A stretch of 64,000 bases of DNA from Halalkalibacter alkaliphilus (GTDB lineage Bacteria; Bacillota; Bacilli; Bacillales; Bacillaceae_D): contig NZ_JAKRYL010000002.1 of the NCBI RefSeq assembly GCF_023555415.1, positions 1-64,000 of the forward strand, in the 5' to 3' direction. The position numbers were made by a program, and so were the translations under genes. The notes under the pieces were generated by a model that searched no databases, was not told where the DNA came from, and saw only the letters and a program-made list of their open reading frames with translations. This document shows positions 1-9,681 of the stretch, in pieces. Numbering within the stretch: the first letter of the stretch is position 1; every line of letters starts with the position of its first letter.

Positions 1-30
1 TGTTGAAATCGACGAGCGAACTAGATTCAT

Positions 31-1452
31 TTAAAATAAAAACAACGCAGCAATGGTTGAAACAATGAGACCTAGCATTACAGGGACAAACGCTTTTCGG
101 ACGAGGTCCATTACAGGGACTTTTGCAAAACCTGCTACAGCTACTAATGAGGACCAGGCGATTAGAGTTCCTCCACCTACCCAGATGGAACCCATTTGAC
201 CGATGGCAGCAAGTGTAGCAACATCAATTCCAACACTTTCACCTAATGCTCCTGATAACGATCCTACTAATGGAAGTCCTGAGAAACCTGAGCCATCTAA
301 GCCCGTAATCATTCCAATTACTAGAATGCCAAATGCGGCCAAAATAGAACTTTCAGGAATCACTTGCTGACCAGCTTGAACGAGGTCAAACAAGAAAGAA
401 GGTGCTTTGTCTGCTTCCATCCCAAAAATTTTAGCTGAAAATTCTCCACTTCCTATAAAGAAGAAGCCCGCAATAGGGATCACTGGTCCCATAGCTTTAA
501 AGGCAAAGACGAAACCCTTCACTAAAAAATCACTAACATTTGCGAGTGATTTTCTGAAATTATAGAAACTAGAAGCTGCTACTAATAGGATAACAGCGGT
601 CCCGCCGATTAATGAAGCACCAGCACCACCTTCCATATCCGGTATTGCGTCAGTAAACATCGAGAGCACCATGTAGATCACAATAATTAGAAAAGAGGTT
701 GGTACTAACAATGCAAAGAACACTCGGTGTTTTTGAGTATTGCTAGGAGTAATGGCTTCCTCTTCCATTTCGGTATTTCCTGCTTTTTCCCATGTGATAA
801 GATGCTCGCGTGAAGGAGCTTTGATTGACTTTCTAATGGACAAATATGCATACGTTAGCGCAACAGCACCAGTAATGAGTGATAAAACTAACGCTCTGTC
901 AGCAACAGGTCCGACATCAATACCTGCTGATGTTGCATTTAGCATCGGAGCAATTTGAATCATATAATCAGCAGATAACGCCATCCCTTGACCGGCTAAA
1001 GAAATCGCAATGGCAGCACCAATCGGGGGCAAACCAGCCCTTATTGCAACAGGAATCAACAAGGCACCGATTAATGGGACAGCAGGTGTTGGCCAGAAAA
1101 ATAGAGAGATCGCATAAGTGACAAAGACAATCACCCAAAAAGAAATATGTCCATTTTTCATAACACGTTGAAACGGAGTGATCATTTGTTCATCAGCACC
1201 GATCGCTTTTAAAGAATGAAGCAAGGCAGTCATGATCGCGATAATAAGGAAAATGTTAAAAAGCTCAGCAGCAGCAGTTAAACTTGCTTGGAAAATCGAT
1301 TGAAGCCCAATGGAAAATGAACCAGTATAAACCCATCCTACAAAGAAGGTCATTAACACAGCTGGCACGACGACATTCTGTCTGAAAAGCATTGTTATGA
1401 TAATAATGAATGTGCCAATAAGGTAGATCCAATGAGGGGCAGTTAATTCCAT
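31..1452 (-). CDS. Multi-pass membrane permease of uncertain substrate
   Basis: A protein of about 473 residues that is almost entirely hydrophobic, with roughly 11-13 predicted membrane segments and two glycine-rich repeats (for example GLDGSGFSGLPLVGSLSGAL near the C-terminus). This layout resembles permeases of the ion-transporter superfamily (GntP/DctM/CitT-like). The family assignment is inference from overall character; no diagnostic substrate motif was recognised. The start at 1452 is chosen because AAAGGAG lies 8 bases upstream; the reading frame stays open for 11 more codons without a ribosome site. It is divergent from the MarR gene across about 180 bases. Function unknown beyond membrane transport. 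Confidence 0.6.
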   Translation of the reverse strand: MELTAPHWIYLIGTFIIIITMLFRQNVVVPAVLMTFFVGWVYTGSFSIGLQSIFQASLTAAAELFNIFLIIAIMTALLHSLKAIGADEQMITPFQRVMKNGHISFWVIVFVTYAISLFFWPTPAVPLIGALLIPVAIRAGLPPIGAAIAISLAGQGMALSADYMIQIAPMLNATSAGIDVGPVADRALVLSLITGAVALTYAYLSIRKSIKAPSREHLITWEKAGNTEMEEEAITPSNTQKHRVFFALLVPTSFLIIVIYMVLSMFTDAIPDMEGGAGASLIGGTAVILLVAASSFYNFRKSLANVSDFLVKGFVFAFKAMGPVIPIAGFFFIGSGEFSAKIFGMEADKAPSFLFDLVQAGQQVIPESSILAAFGILVIGMITGLDGSGFSGLPLVGSLSGALGESVGIDVATLAAIGQMGSIWVGGGTLIAWSSLVAVAGFAKVPVMDLVRKAFVPVMLGLIVSTIAALFLF

Positions 1453-1628
1453 AAGTTTTGCTCCTTTCTTTTGCAATAAAGCCAAAACTTACAATAATAT
1501 ATGACAGAGACTAGGCATGGGTGTATTCAGCAAAATTATGAAACTATTTAGTTGTTCGAAATAAATGATTGAATGTTGAGTGAAATGGGTGTAAAATTTT
1601 ATTAGAATAGTTAGGGGGCTAAGTAATT

Positions 1629-2057
1629 GTGGGTAGAAATTTAGAAGATCGAATTGGATATCAGATTGGTATTGTGGCCCACCTTATGCAAAATCAATTT
1701 AATCAAAAGTTAGCGGAATACGGGGTAACTCATGCCCAGTTTAAGGTGCTTTACCAATTAACAGAGCATAGTGAACTCTTACAGTCTGCTTTACAAAACC
1801 GTCTGTACATTAAAGCTTCTACAATGAATGGAATCATTGATTCTATGTTGAAAAATGGACTCATAAATAAGAAAGAAAGTGAACAAGATAGACGTTCGAA
1901 AATTATTAGTTTAACGGAAAAAGGAAGAGAACTCGAAGAAAAGCTGTGGAATGAAATGGGCCAAATGGATGAAAAGCTTATGAATAATTTTTCTGACGAG
2001 GAAAAACAGTTGTTTTTCTCTTTTTTACGTAGAGTAGCATTTTTTTATAAAAATTAG
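1629..2057 (+). CDS. MarR-family transcriptional regulator
   Basis: 142 residues with a winged-helix DNA-binding domain of the MarR type. The recognition region (about residues 50-75) is followed by the wing sequence ESEQDRRSKIISLTEKG, which is the hallmark of the family. A GTG start lies 10 bases after AGGGGG. It is separated by only 17 bases from the downstream MATE efflux gene, so the two are probably co-transcribed and the protein likely represses its own operon, as MepR does for MepA in staphylococci. The ligand is unknown. It could also act on the divergent permease through the shared intergenic region. Confidence 0.88.
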   Translation: MGRNLEDRIGYQIGIVAHLMQNQFNQKLAEYGVTHAQFKVLYQLTEHSELLQSALQNRLYIKASTMNGIIDSMLKNGLINKKESEQDRRSKIISLTEKGRELEEKLWNEMGQMDEKLMNNFSDEEKQLFFSFLRRVAFFYKN

Positions 2058-2074
2058 AAAGTTGGTCATTACGA

Positions 2075-3475
2075 ATGAAACAAAAGATGCAAAGTGAGCG
2101 ACTTGGAACCGAACCGATTCCGAAATTGTTAAAAAACTTGTCCATCCCGGCAATGATTGGGATGTTTGTTATGGCATTATACAATGTTGTCGATACGATT
2201 TTCATTTCATATGGAGTAGGAATTGATGCGGTTGCAGGGGTAACCATTGCTTTTCCAATCATGATGATTATGATGGCAGTGTCTGCTGCTATGGGGATTG
2301 GGGGAGCTTCTGTTATCTCTAGAAGATTAGGGGAGAGACGAGAAGAAGAGGCAAATCATGTATTTGGGAATATTATTTCTGTCATTCTCATTATTAGTGT
2401 GTTAGGGATGATTGGCGCATTTACGATACTAGAACCAACTTTACGATTATTTGGAGCGACTCCTGACATTTTAGGCTATTCATTTGATTACATGTTTCCC
2501 ATTTTGTTAGGGACTTTTTTCTTCTCTTTTGCGTTTGCAACGAATAATATTGTCAGGTCAGAAGGCAATGCGCAATTTGCAATGATGACGATGATCATTC
2601 CAGCTGTCATTAATATTATATTGGATCCTATTTTTATTTTTGGATTAAACATGGGTGTGCAAGGGGCTGCCATTGCGACCGTTATCTCTCAAGCTTCAGT
2701 GACAATTGTTATTTTACGATATTTCTTAACAGGGAAAAGCTCATTGCAACTACGGACTTCCGATTTGAAAATTAAGTTTGCAATTGTGAAAGAAGTAGTT
2801 GCAGTAGGGTTACCAGCATTTGCGCAACAGGCAGCGGGTAGTGTGATGATGATTGCGATCAATACGATGCTCATTCGTTTTGGAGGCGATCTCCATGTTG
2901 GGATATTTGGGATTATTCAACGAATTATTATGTTTACAGTCATGCCAATGCTTGGTGTTATGCAAGGAATGCAGCCGATTGTTGGGTATAATTACGGAGC
3001 TCAAAATTTTGATCGTTTACGTGAAACCGTCATACTAAGCTTAAAAGTTACATTTTATATTTCGGTTTTCATTTTTATTTTAATTATGACTGTTCCTCAT
3101 TGGTTGATGATGATATTCACGTCTAATCCAGTTGTCATTGATGCTGGTGTGGAGTATTTACGGATTATGTTTGCAGCCTTCTTCTTAATCGCTATTCAAG
3201 TAATTAGTAGTGGGTTATATCAAGCATTAGGTAAGCCAAAACAAGCATTAATCTTATCATTATCACGACAATTGATCTTCTTAATCCCACTGGTGCTAAT
3301 TTTGCCGCATTTCATTGGTGTTTATGGTGTCTTTTTGGCCTTTCCTATTTCAGATTTCTTTGCTTGCCTACTAGGAGCTATATTAATGTATCGTGATCGT
3401 GACATCTTTTTTGGAAAAGGGAGAGGAAGAGATAAGACAGAGGAAAATGCTGTTCCTGTATCACCAGGAACGTAA
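2075..3475 (+). CDS. MATE-family multidrug efflux transporter (MepA/NorM-like)
   Basis: 466 residues, a typical MATE length, with 12 predicted membrane segments in two related halves. The N-terminus (SIPAMIGMFVMALYNVVDTI) and the PIVGYNYGAQ segment near residue 300 are characteristic of MepA-like exporters, which extrude cationic drugs in exchange for Na+ or H+. The ATG start has only a weak ribosome site, so translational coupling to the MarR gene 17 bases upstream is likely. Family assignment is secure; the transported compounds cannot be read from sequence. Confidence 0.9.
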   Translation: MKQKMQSERLGTEPIPKLLKNLSIPAMIGMFVMALYNVVDTIFISYGVGIDAVAGVTIAFPIMMIMMAVSAAMGIGGASVISRRLGERREEEANHVFGNIISVILIISVLGMIGAFTILEPTLRLFGATPDILGYSFDYMFPILLGTFFFSFAFATNNIVRSEGNAQFAMMTMIIPAVINIILDPIFIFGLNMGVQGAAIATVISQASVTIVILRYFLTGKSSLQLRTSDLKIKFAIVKEVVAVGLPAFAQQAAGSVMMIAINTMLIRFGGDLHVGIFGIIQRIIMFTVMPMLGVMQGMQPIVGYNYGAQNFDRLRETVILSLKVTFYISVFIFILIMTVPHWLMMIFTSNPVVIDAGVEYLRIMFAAFFLIAIQVISSGLYQALGKPKQALILSLSRQLIFLIPLVLILPHFIGVYGVFLAFPISDFFACLLGAILMYRDRDIFFGKGRGRDKTEENAVPVSPGT

Positions 3476-3490
3476 AGCCATGTATGAAGA

Positions 3491-3554
3491 GGGGCGGTGG
3501 AAAAAGATGAAAGATGCACTTTTTTTAGTGGCCTAGGAACCCGCCCCTTTTTCC
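3491..3554 (+). terminator. Possible terminator after the MATE gene
   Basis: GGGGCGG at 3491-3497 pairs with CCGCCCC at 3541-3547, followed by TTTTT. The loop is long (about 43 bases), so this is a weaker terminator candidate than the compact hairpin about 110 bases further on. Confidence 0.45.
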
Positions 3555-3600
3555 GTTCCCTCGTATGAAGAGTACGGTTGAAAGAAAAAATAGACGAAAA

Positions 3601-3637
3601 CAGAGAGTAACTCACGATGAGCTACTCTCTGTTTTTA
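3601..3637. terminator. Rho-independent terminator
   Basis: A compact hairpin: CAGAGAGTA at 3601 pairs with TACTCTCTG ending at 3630, with inner CTC/GAG pairs. It is preceded by AAAA and followed by TTTTT, so it could work in both directions. It separates the MATE gene from the DEAD-box helicase. Confidence 0.88.
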
Positions 3638-3707
3638 AAATGGTACAATGATGTATGTTTACATAAAAAATAAGCTCATGCTGTAAAGTTAGAAAGTAGG
3701 GAAATAA

Positions 3708-4826
3708 ATGAAGGATTTTCAAGCATTAGGTGTCAGTCAAGAATTACTTGCAAGGTTAAAAGAGTACGGCATTACAAGTCCAACTCCGATCCAAGAAAAA
3801 GCAATCCCCTTTGTTCGTACTGGAGGGGATCTCATAGCTCAAGCACAGACAGGAACGGGCAAAACATTAGCGTTTCTTCTCCCAATCATTGAGAGCGTTG
3901 ATCCAAAAAAGTCAAATGTTCAAGCGTTGATTGTCGCACCAACAAGAGAACTTGCTCTGCAGATTACAAATGAAGCAAAAAAGATGGTAGAGCATTTACC
4001 AACAATCGATGTGCTAGCTGTTTATGGGGGGCAAGATGTTGAACAGCAGCTACATAAATTAAAAGGAGCGATACAGATTATTATTGCAACACCTGGTAGG
4101 CTTTTAGATCATATTAGACGGGAAACAATTGATCTAAGCGAAGTAAAGGTCCTTGTGTTAGATGAAGCAGACCAGATGCTTCATATGGGCTTTTTACAGG
4201 AAGTAAGAGAAGTGATTCGACAAACTCCCACAGTTAGGCAAACGTTGTTATTTTCAGCTACGATGCCTGAGGAGATCCGTGAACTAGCAAATGAATATAT
4301 GAAGCACCCTGAAAATATTTATGTTGAACAAAAAAATGTGACGATTGACCGAATTAAACAGATAGTTGTTGAAACAACCGATCGAGCGAAGCAAGATACA
4401 CTAAGAACGGTTATGAAACAAGAACAACCGTTTTTAGCGATTATTTTCTGCCGTACAAAACGAAGAGCAAGCAAGTTAAATGCAGCCCTATTAGCGAATC
4501 GATATCTCGTAGATGAATTACATGGTGATTTGTCTCAAGCAAAACGTGAAAAAGTGATGAAAGCATTTCGAGAATGCCAAATTCAATATTTAGTCGCAAC
4601 GGATGTCGCGGCCCGTGGATTAGATGTGGAAGGGGTGACTCACGTCTTTAATTTCGACATTCCACACGATGTCGAAAGCTATATTCACCGTATAGGGAGG
4701 ACGGGCCGGGCTGGAGAGGAAGGACGAGCTTTTACATTTGTTGCGCCGAAAGATCGCCGTCATTTAGAGTTAATTGAAAATGGAATTGGAAAGAGGTTAG
4801 AACGACAAAGAATGGATCGTACTTAA
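3708..4826 (+). CDS. DEAD-box ATP-dependent RNA helicase, short form
   Basis: 372 residues carrying the full helicase motif set in order: Q motif ([10 protein letters not shown]), Walker A (AQTGTGKT), [19 protein letters not shown], then the second RecA domain with [18 protein letters not shown] and [10 protein letters not shown]. It stops almost directly after motif VI and lacks the C-terminal RNA-binding extensions of CshA or DbpA. Such minimal DEAD-box proteins remodel RNA duplexes, often in ribosome assembly or cold adaptation. It appears monocistronic, bounded by a terminator upstream and a riboswitch leader downstream. Which B. subtilis paralogue it corresponds to is unclear. Confidence 0.93.
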   Translation: MKDFQALGVSQELLARLKEYGITSPTPIQEKAIPFVRTGGDLIAQAQTGTGKTLAFLLPIIESVDPKKSNVQALIVAPTRELALQITNEAKKMVEHLPTIDVLAVYGGQDVEQQLHKLKGAIQIIIATPGRLLDHIRRETIDLSEVKVLVLDEADQMLHMGFLQEVREVIRQTPTVRQTLLFSATMPEEIRELANEYMKHPENIYVEQKNVTIDRIKQIVVETTDRAKQDTLRTVMKQEQPFLAIIFCRTKRRASKLNAALLANRYLVDELHGDLSQAKREKVMKAFRECQIQYLVATDVAARGLDVEGVTHVFNFDIPHDVESYIHRIGRTGRAGEEGRAFTFVAPKDRRHLELIENGIGKRLERQRMDRT

Positions 4827-4956
4827 AAGAAGTCTTAAAAACATATAGGTTTACAATAATTATGAAAAAACCACGGGAGATTTTCTGACCTGTATATAGA
4901 ATACATTTATTTTTTTTCGTATAGTAGCAGTGTAGTCAACTAAATAACTGCTTCTA

Positions 4957-5026
4957 TTTTCGTATAACCTTGAGTAATATGGACCAAGGGTATCTACTTG
5001 GAACCATAAATTCCTAGCTACGAAAA
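4957..5026 (+). promoter_or_regulatory. Purine riboswitch aptamer, guanine class
   Basis: The fold and conserved positions match the xpt-type purine riboswitch. P1 is TTTTCGTA (4957-4964) with TACGAAAA (5019-5026). J1/2 is TATAA. P2 is CCTTG/CAAGG, enclosing a loop with ATATGG. J2/3 is GTATCTAC. The P3 loop is CCATAAA. The J3/1 specificity base is C (GCTACG), which in characterised members selects guanine or hypoxanthine over adenine. It lies about 110 bases before an amidohydrolase gene. The expression platform is not clear: T-rich hairpins follow at about 5053-5110, but a single classical terminator is not obvious. Confidence 0.92.
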
Positions 5027-5136
5027 ATGTGTATGATTGCTGCGTGAAAAGGTGAAAAGGGAACCATTTTCAGTGGCACTATTGCACATTTTTGTAGCTT
5101 TTTTGTGCGGCTATATTATTAATTGGGGTGGTTTCC

Positions 5137-6474
5137 TTGAGTAAAATATTACTTAAACAAGCTGAAATCGTGACGATGAACGAAAGTGATGATATTTTTG
5201 TTGGAGATATTTTAATTGAACATGATCGAATAAAAGAAATAGGAGTAAATTTAGATCCGTCAACTGTAGATAAAGTGATTGATGCTTCTAACAAGACAGT
5301 CATTCCAGGATTTGTTCAGACGCATATTCATTTGTGTCAAACCGTGTTCCGTGGAAGGGCCGATGATCTAGAATTGTTAGATTGGTTAAAGAAACGGATT
5401 TGGCCACTTGAGGCAGCACATGATGAGGAATCCGTATACTACTCAGCTTTGTTAGGAATCGGTGAATTGATCCAAAGTGGGACGACATCTATTGTTGATA
5501 TGGAGACAGTACATCATACGGATTCAGCTTTTCAAGCCATTGCCTCAAGTGGAATACGGGCATTATCAGGGAAAGTCATGATGGATAAAGGAGACGAAGT
5601 GCCAAAAATATTGCAAGAAAATACAAAACAATCGATTCAAGAAAGTGTTGATTTGTTAGAAAAATGGCATAACTATGATGATGGTCGAATAAAATATGCC
5701 TTTTCACCTAGGTTCGTTGTATCTTGCACGGAACCTCTCTTAAAAGAGGTTGCCAATCTTTCAGCTCATTATGGAGTCAATGTGCATACTCATGCTTCAG
5801 AAAATCGCGGTGAAATCAAAATTGTTGAACAAGAAACGGGCATGAGAAATATTGAGTATTTGGATCATATCGGCTTAGCTAATGATCGTCTTATTTTGGC
5901 TCATTGCGTTTGGTTAAGTGAGAATGAAAAGCGAATTATAAAAGAAAAAGGGATCCATGTGAGCCATTGTCCAGGCTCTAATTTAAAACTTGCTTCAGGA
6001 GTTGCTGAGATTCCTAGTTTACTAAATGAACAAGTTTCAGTAAGCCTTGGTGCGGATGGGGCACCATGCAATAATAATCTTGACATGTTTAATGAAATGC
6101 GTTTGGCTGCCCTTATTCAAAAACCACTTCATGGACCTACGACAATGGATGCCAAGACAGTTTTAAAGATGGCGACAATTGGTGGGGCAAAAGCGGTTGG
6201 TTTAGAAAGTGAGATTGGCAGTATTGTAGTTGGTAAGAAAGCAGATTTAGTCATGTTAGATTTACACGACTTCCATACGTACCCATCTTTTGATGTTGAC
6301 CCGATTTCTCGTATTGTTTATTCAGCTACTAGAGCTGATGTTATTACATCCATTATCAATGGGAAGATCGTTATGGAGAACCGAATAATGAAAACGTTGG
6401 ATAAGGCTATGGTTTTAGCAGAAGCAAATCGATCGATTCAACGAATGACCAAAAGAATGACAACGATAGTATAG
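5137..6474 (+). CDS. Amidohydrolase-family deaminase (nucleoside/purine deaminase-like)
   Basis: About 445 residues, a TIM-barrel metal hydrolase of the AtzA/TrzN/SAH-deaminase group. Metal-site motifs are visible in order: HIHLC after the first strand, HTHASE, LAHCVW, and LGADGAPCNNNLD carrying the terminal Asp. Relatives include methylthioadenosine/S-adenosylhomocysteine deaminase, 5'-deoxyadenosine deaminase and guanine deaminase. The guanine-class riboswitch directly upstream argues for a purine-base or nucleoside substrate; that link is inference. TTG at 5137 is preferred because GGGGTGG sits 5 bases before it; an in-frame GTG at 5128 lies inside that site. The gene may be co-transcribed with the downstream GGCT-like gene. 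Confidence 0.85.
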   Translation: MSKILLKQAEIVTMNESDDIFVGDILIEHDRIKEIGVNLDPSTVDKVIDASNKTVIPGFVQTHIHLCQTVFRGRADDLELLDWLKKRIWPLEAAHDEESVYYSALLGIGELIQSGTTSIVDMETVHHTDSAFQAIASSGIRALSGKVMMDKGDEVPKILQENTKQSIQESVDLLEKWHNYDDGRIKYAFSPRFVVSCTEPLLKEVANLSAHYGVNVHTHASENRGEIKIVEQETGMRNIEYLDHIGLANDRLILAHCVWLSENEKRIIKEKGIHVSHCPGSNLKLASGVAEIPSLLNEQVSVSLGADGAPCNNNLDMFNEMRLAALIQKPLHGPTTMDAKTVLKMATIGGAKAVGLESEIGSIVVGKKADLVMLDLHDFHTYPSFDVDPISRIVYSATRADVITSIINGKIVMENRIMKTLDKAMVLAEANRSIQRMTKRMTTIV

Positions 6475-6505
6475 ATGGTTAAGGATTTAAAAAGGAAGTG
6501 ATTGT

Positions 6506-6901
6506 TTGAGTGAGCAAACTTATTTGGTCTTTGTTTATGGAACATTAAGGAAAGGGGGAGCAAATGCTCATTATTTAAATGAAGCTAAAGTCATTTCTTT
6601 AACATCCTGGGCTTTAGGCGAGTTACATGATACTGGGTACGGATATCCGGTCTTAAAAGACAACCAAGAACGTAAAGTATCAGGTGAATTATATGAAGTT
6701 ACAACCGATGAATTAGTGCAGCTCGATCAATTAGAAGACTACGTATCTGGTCGTAAATCAAATGAGTATGAGCGAGTGGTGAGGACTGTATATACAGAAG
6801 AGGGGGAAAGAGAAGCGTTTGTTTACATTGCAGGGAAACAACTATCAGATTGTTACAATACTATTGAGGAAAACGATTGGATTTTATATACAAAATGTTG
6901 A
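6506..6901 (+). CDS. Gamma-glutamylcyclotransferase-like (AIG2/YtfP fold) protein
   Basis: 131 residues beginning with the substrate-binding signature VFVYGTLRKGG of the GGCT-like family and containing SGELYEV and QLDQLEDY, as expected for the fold. Members cyclise gamma-glutamyl amides (gamma-glutamyl amines, gamma-glutamyl-amino acids), producing 5-oxoproline. The TTG start is preceded by AAAGGAAG. It lies 31 bases after the amidohydrolase and before a strong terminator, so the two form a likely two-gene unit. Exact substrate unknown. Confidence 0.82.
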   Translation: MSEQTYLVFVYGTLRKGGANAHYLNEAKVISLTSWALGELHDTGYGYPVLKDNQERKVSGELYEVTTDELVQLDQLEDYVSGRKSNEYERVVRTVYTEEGEREAFVYIAGKQLSDCYNTIEENDWILYTKC

Positions 6902-6932
6902 CATTACAGTATTGGATAACTATTTTCTAAGA

Positions 6933-6975
6933 AGTAGGATGAATCACTCTATGTGATTGTTCCTACTCTTTTTCA
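6933..6975 (+). terminator. Rho-independent terminator
   Basis: AGTAGGA..AATCAC at 6933 pairs with GTGATT..TCCTACT ending at 6968, followed by CTTTTTC. It ends the riboswitch/amidohydrolase/GGCT unit. Confidence 0.85.
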
Positions 6976-7061
6976 TTTTTATGACGTTTTTGTAAGTACA
7001 TAATTCAATTAGGAACTGGGAACGTTTTACTTATGGACCAAATTATATGGAGGGGTGTTAA

Positions 7062-8561
7062 ATGAGTCGTAACAGAAAGGGTTTCAAGTTTAAACAGTTA
7101 TTTCCCCCTCAACCACATGATGATAATAAAGCAAATCCGGACATTAAAAAACCTATAACAAAAGATGCAATCCAAAAAAGCTTAGCCGATGTTGATGATT
7201 TTGTTATGAAAGATATAAAAATTGGTGATAAAACCGTGACAATCGTTTATTTAAATACGATTGTCGAAACGTCTATTATCGATGAATTAGTATTTAATCC
7301 GCTAAACCAGTCAACATCCACTAAAGCTGATGAGATTTTTAAAAATTATACGACATTGAAAGAGAACGAGCTTCCAAAGCTCATTCATGACGTATGCAGT
7401 GGCTATACCATTTTACTATTTGAAGATGAGATAATTGAAATAGATACGTTTAGTGCTCCAGACCGGTCAATTACGATACCAGAGAATGAAACGACGGTTA
7501 TGGGTCCACAAGATGCATTTGTTGAAAGTGTTGCGACAAATATTTCTTTAATCAAAAAAAGAATACGATCACCCCAATTAAAGTCTAAGTCGTTTTTATT
7601 AGGAACAGAAACGAAAAACGATGTGGTGATGTTATATATGGACAATATCGCAAATGATGAAAATGTTAGTCGAGTAGAAAGAAGACTTGAAAATGTAGAG
7701 TTTCATGGATTTATTGGCATGCCTGTTCTGAAACAAATGCTAGAAGACAAGCCGTTCTCCCCTTTTCCACAGTTTGGGATTACAGTGAGAAGTGATAACT
7801 CTGTTGATGCTTTATTAAATGGAAAAATCCTCGTAATGATGAATGGAAGCCCAGAAGCGGCCATTTTACCATCAACGTTTTGGGATATGTTTATATCACC
7901 AGAGGATTATTATAACCGCTGGACAACGGCAAGTCTCCTTCGAACGTTAAGGTTGGCTGGCTTTTTCATTTCTATTCTCTTAACGTCTACGTATGTGTCT
8001 GTGCTAACCTTTCATCCTGAGATGCTCCCCCCTCAACTGTTGCGATTGTTAGCCGAGTCAAGAGCCCAAGTTCCCTTTCCGCCTGTAGTAGAGGCGCTCA
8101 TCATCGAGCTCGTCATTGAAGTACTTCGTGAAGCTGGGGCACGAATGCCGACGAAAATTGGTCAAACGATTGGTATCGTTGGAGGGATTGTTATTGGTAC
8201 AGCTGCTGTTGAAGCGGGACTTGCAAGTAATATTCTTATTGTTTTAGTTGCTGTAACAGCGTTGTTGTCCTTTATTGCTCCGAGTTACTTAATGAGTAAT
8301 GCAATTCGATTTATCCGTTATATTTATATTGTGTTTGCCGGGTTATTAGGAATGTTTGGACAAATGATTATACTAGCTTGGATGATCAACCATTTGTCAA
8401 ATATGACTTCATTAGGAACGCCGTATATTACTCCAGTGATTCCGAGAAAATGGTCAGACTTGCTCAATTCAGTTATTAGAGTCCCAGGGAAATTTATGGT
8501 GGAAAGAATGGGGGTTGCAAGAGCAAAAAAAGATTTGGTGCGACCATTAGACGAGGAGTAG
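7062..8561 (+). CDS. Spore germinant receptor subunit A (GerAA/GerKA family)
   Basis: 499 residues. A hydrophilic N-terminal region (about residues 1-280) is followed by 5-6 membrane segments and a short basic tail. The family hallmark is clear around residues 340-390: PFPPVVEALIIELVIEVLRE, GARMPTKIGQTIGIVGG, and AAVEAGLAS. A-subunits form, with B and C, the inner-membrane receptor that senses nutrient germinants and gates ion release. The start is ATG after GGAGGGG. It is first of an A-B-C operon; the B gene starts 7 bases after its stop. Expression in the forespore is expected from the family, but no sigma-G promoter could be assigned by eye. Confidence 0.93.
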   Translation: MSRNRKGFKFKQLFPPQPHDDNKANPDIKKPITKDAIQKSLADVDDFVMKDIKIGDKTVTIVYLNTIVETSIIDELVFNPLNQSTSTKADEIFKNYTTLKENELPKLIHDVCSGYTILLFEDEIIEIDTFSAPDRSITIPENETTVMGPQDAFVESVATNISLIKKRIRSPQLKSKSFLLGTETKNDVVMLYMDNIANDENVSRVERRLENVEFHGFIGMPVLKQMLEDKPFSPFPQFGITVRSDNSVDALLNGKILVMMNGSPEAAILPSTFWDMFISPEDYYNRWTTASLLRTLRLAGFFISILLTSTYVSVLTFHPEMLPPQLLRLLAESRAQVPFPPVVEALIIELVIEVLREAGARMPTKIGQTIGIVGGIVIGTAAVEAGLASNILIVLVAVTALLSFIAPSYLMSNAIRFIRYIYIVFAGLLGMFGQMIILAWMINHLSNMTSLGTPYITPVIPRKWSDLLNSVIRVPGKFMVERMGVARAKKDLVRPLDEE

Positions 8562-8568
8562 TCACAGA

Positions 8569-9681
8569 ATGGATACAGGTAATTTCAAAAAATTAAATGC
8601 TTATCATGTCGTGTTTTTAATTCAGAATACAATGATTGGGATTGGGCTTTTTTCCTTACCTCACGCGCTAAGTAGTGTCGGTTACAATCAATGGGTTGTC
8701 CCTATCATATTAGGGGCTTTGACTAACCTAACTCTTATTCCAATTATGATGCTTTGTAAGAAATATCCTGACGATTCTCTCTTTAAAATAACAGAGAAAT
8801 TACTTGGGAAGCTCATAGGCAAAGCAGTAAATGTTACGCTTTTGTTATACGGAATTGTTGGCGCAGCAACCGTTGGACAGGAATATGTTCGGCTCGTTCA
8901 ATCGATCGTTCTGCCTACGTTCACGATCGCATCATTTACTATTAGCCTCTTTTTTGTTGTAACCTGTATCGTCTTAGGGGGGATTAAGTCTGTTGCTCGT
9001 TTTTGTATGTTTTCCTTCTTTTTGACGGGGTGGATGATCGTCTTTCTTCAGTGGCCGTTACAAGCAGGAAATTGGCTTCACGTTGTTCCCACATTTGAAG
9101 TAAGTGGAACGGCTTGGTTAGAAGCTTTATATGATGGCTCTATTGCGATGTTTGGATACGGATTGATCATGTTTTACTTCCCCTATATAAAAAACCAAAA
9201 AAAAGCTTTCCTTCATGCGTCTTTAGGTATTTGGATTGCTGTTACGTATTATTTTCTCGTTTCAATTGCCGCTGTTGCTTACTTTTCACCATGGCAAATA
9301 GATAATTTGCTTTACCCTGTGTTAAATCTATTTCAAGCAATCCAATTGCCGTTTGTGGAACGGATTGAAAATTTTGGTACTACTTTATGGGTATTTCTAG
9401 TACTTTCAACATCGGCCACGTATTTATGGGTAGCAAAAAAAGGGATGGATGCGCTATTTAACAAACATAAAAATCGAACGTGGCATGTTTATGTTGTCGC
9501 TCTAGTAGCCACTCTTAGTATTATCGGACCCATCCCCATTCATATTCAAGATTTAATTTTTGATGATTTAAGTACTTATTTTGCTTATGCATTAAACACA
9601 TCACCAATCCTGCTGCTTCTCATTCATAAAATAAAAAATAAGTTGAGGAAGGAGCCGAAAGAGAAAGGAGTGGCTTCATGA
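8569..9681 (+). CDS. Spore germinant receptor subunit B (GerAB family permease-like)
   Basis: 370 residues with about 10 hydrophobic segments and the amino acid permease (APC) fold typical of GerAB. The N-terminal segment QNTMIGIGLFSLPHALSS matches the helix-1 break region that binds germinant in this family. The C-terminus is short and basic. The stop overlaps the start of the C-subunit gene by 4 bases, indicating translational coupling. In characterised receptors the B subunit binds the germinant, such as L-alanine in GerA of B. subtilis; specificity here cannot be predicted. Confidence 0.9.
   Translation: MDTGNFKKLNAYHVVFLIQNTMIGIGLFSLPHALSSVGYNQWVVPIILGALTNLTLIPIMMLCKKYPDDSLFKITEKLLGKLIGKAVNVTLLLYGIVGAATVGQEYVRLVQSIVLPTFTIASFTISLFFVVTCIVLGGIKSVARFCMFSFFLTGWMIVFLQWPLQAGNWLHVVPTFEVSGTAWLEALYDGSIAMFGYGLIMFYFPYIKNQKKAFLHASLGIWIAVTYYFLVSIAAVAYFSPWQIDNLLYPVLNLFQAIQLPFVERIENFGTTLWVFLVLSTSATYLWVAKKGMDALFNKHKNRTWHVYVVALVATLSIIGPIPIHIQDLIFDDLSTYFAYALNTSPILLLLIHKIKNKLRKEPKEKGVAS

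Noticed and set aside
1486-1628. A MarR operator or promoter in the divergent region before the MarR gene
   Set aside because: AACTATT/AATAGTT-type half sites exist but are about 70 bases apart and the candidate promoter boxes have the wrong spacing.
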